From assembly GCA_010027395.1 (NCBI GenBank), contig RGVD01000106.1, positions 1-7,500 of the forward strand: a stretch of 7,500 nucleotides of DNA. The letters run 5' to 3'. Below are positions 7,193 through 7,500 of this stretch, piece after piece. Each line of letters begins with the position of its first letter. Positions within the stretch are counted from its first letter, which is position 1. The notes below the pieces were generated by a model. That model worked only from the letters and a program-made list of their open reading frames with translations. It searched no databases and was not told where the DNA came from. The translations under genes and the position numbers were made by a program. Source of the stretch: Bacteroidota bacterium. GTDB lineage: Bacteria; Bacteroidota; Bacteroidia; UKL13-3.

Positions 7193-7204
7193 TCTAAACC
7201 TTTT
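7193..7204 (-). promoter_or_regulatory. Candidate promoter motif AAAAGGTTTAGA (copy 2)
   Basis: AAAAGGTTTAGA on the minus strand sits 24 nt before the ATG of the low-complexity protein gene, in the same orientation as the copy before the leftward gene at 126. It is followed by an A/T-rich ATTTTTATCTATTG stretch and then the start codon. No equivalent copy is visible in the short gaps before the ATPase or the large gene, which agrees with those genes being read from an upstream promoter or using another signal. Confidence 0.38.
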
Positions 7205-7208
7205 AAAA

Positions 7209-7272
7209 ATAGTTTATCTATAGTTTACCCTTAACTTTTTATAGTTTACCCTTAACTTTTTATAGTTTACCC
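7209..7272. repeat. 21-bp tandem repeat with phased TAGTTTA elements
   Basis: Two perfect 21-bp units (7220-7240 and 7241-7261; ATAGTTTACCC followed by TTAACTTTTT) are followed by an 11-bp partial third copy (7262-7272) that abuts the TAG stop of the DUF5754-like gene. A degenerate half-copy, ATAGTTTATC, precedes them at 7209. The core TAGTTTA begins at 7210, 7221, 7242 and 7263, that is, at spacings of 11, 21 and 21 bp, close to one and two turns of B-DNA. The array lies 52 bp upstream of the ATG at 7168, so a protein-binding array controlling that gene is plausible. Each unit can also form a weak 4-bp hairpin (AACT/AGTT). Confidence 0.8.
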
Positions 7273-7500
7273 CTACAGATTGAACCTCTTCTTAAAGTCT
7301 GAAATGCTTGCTGTTAATGATTCTTTATTCCACAATATAAAACGAGAGAGAGCCCCAGCAGTCATTGGATTATTCCAATTCTCATTAACCTTATGTCTTT
7401 TCAAATAAGCCGCTTTCTTTTTTTCATCTTTATGATCTATAAATGTTGAACTACCTTTAGAACCAAAATGAACTTTCTTTCTATCTTTATCTTCACATTT
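7273..7500 (-). CDS. DUF5754-like protein (C-terminal 75 residues; 5' end outside window)
   Basis: An open frame enters from the right edge and ends at TAG (7275-7273). The 75 visible residues include KKVHFGSKGSSTFIDHKD, KAAYLKRHKVNENWNNP, TAGALSRFILWNKESL and a final SDFKKRFNL. This pattern (KVxFGSKG, a HKDExKK segment, YxxRH, NWxxPxTAGxLSRxxLWNK, then a terminal KKRF) closely resembles the DUF5754 family as I remember it, a short protein of unknown function found in algal and giant viruses and related elements. No internal start other than a Met in the middle of the conserved region is available, so the true start lies beyond the window. Its stop touches the 21-bp repeat array. The frame is confident; the family name comes from motif memory, and the molecular function is unknown. 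Confidence 0.87.
   Translation of the reverse strand, partial: KCEDKDRKKVHFGSKGSSTFIDHKDEKKKAAYLKRHKVNENWNNPMTAGALSRFILWNKESLTASISDFKKRFNL

Noticed and set aside
7209..7272. CRISPR-like array
   Set aside because: The units are directly adjacent 21-bp repeats with no unique spacers, there are under three copies, and no cas genes are present.
1..7500. tRNA genes, terminal inverted repeats, transposase or integrase
   Set aside because: I found no cloverleaf-like segment, no inverted match between the window ends, and no such coding motif. This was judged by eye only.

Overview
The window looks like part of a small DNA virus of eukaryotes, or an integrated copy of one, most plausibly a polinton-like virus or virophage relative (Preplasmiviricota-type). 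A fragment of a larger nucleocytoplasmic virus is the main alternative. The grounds are: an A32/FtsK-HerA-type genome-packaging ATPase, a DUF5754-like protein of a kind I associate with algal and giant viruses and their relatives, very AT-rich DNA with tightly packed intron-less genes, no Shine-Dalgarno sequences before the starts, and A/T-only or near A/T-only spacers. No major capsid protein, penton protein, polymerase or integrase lies in the window, so the lineage is an inference.

Layout from left to right: the 5' end of a small basic gene on the minus strand (1-126, running off the left edge); a 53-bp divergent spacer; a class-3 (alpha/beta-hydrolase) lipase on the plus strand (180-1139); then a minus-strand block read right to left: a DUF5754-like gene (7273-7500, running off the right edge), a 104-bp spacer with 21-bp tandem repeats, a low-complexity Lys/Pro/Gln-rich protein (6524-7168), the packaging ATPase (5601-6494), and a very large 1475-residue protein with a central Gly/Ala-rich membrane domain (1136-5563). 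The lipase and the large gene converge and share a TTAA at which both end.

The minus-strand block reads as a morphogenesis module. The ATPase would pump DNA into the capsid. The large membrane protein is, by position and composition, a candidate virion or internal-membrane component. The low-complexity protein could be a flexible nucleic-acid-binding or scaffold protein. The lipase could act on host or virion membrane lipid at entry or exit. Only the ATPase and the lipase fold are supported by recognisable catalytic motifs; the other roles are inference.

Regulatory structure is visible. A shared 12-mer, AAAAGGTTTAGA in gene-sense orientation, lies 24-38 nt before two minus-strand starts. A TAGTTTA element is repeated at helically phased 11/21/21-bp spacing. 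Hairpins sit just after the lipase stop and between the ATPase and the large gene, where transcript 3' ends would be expected.
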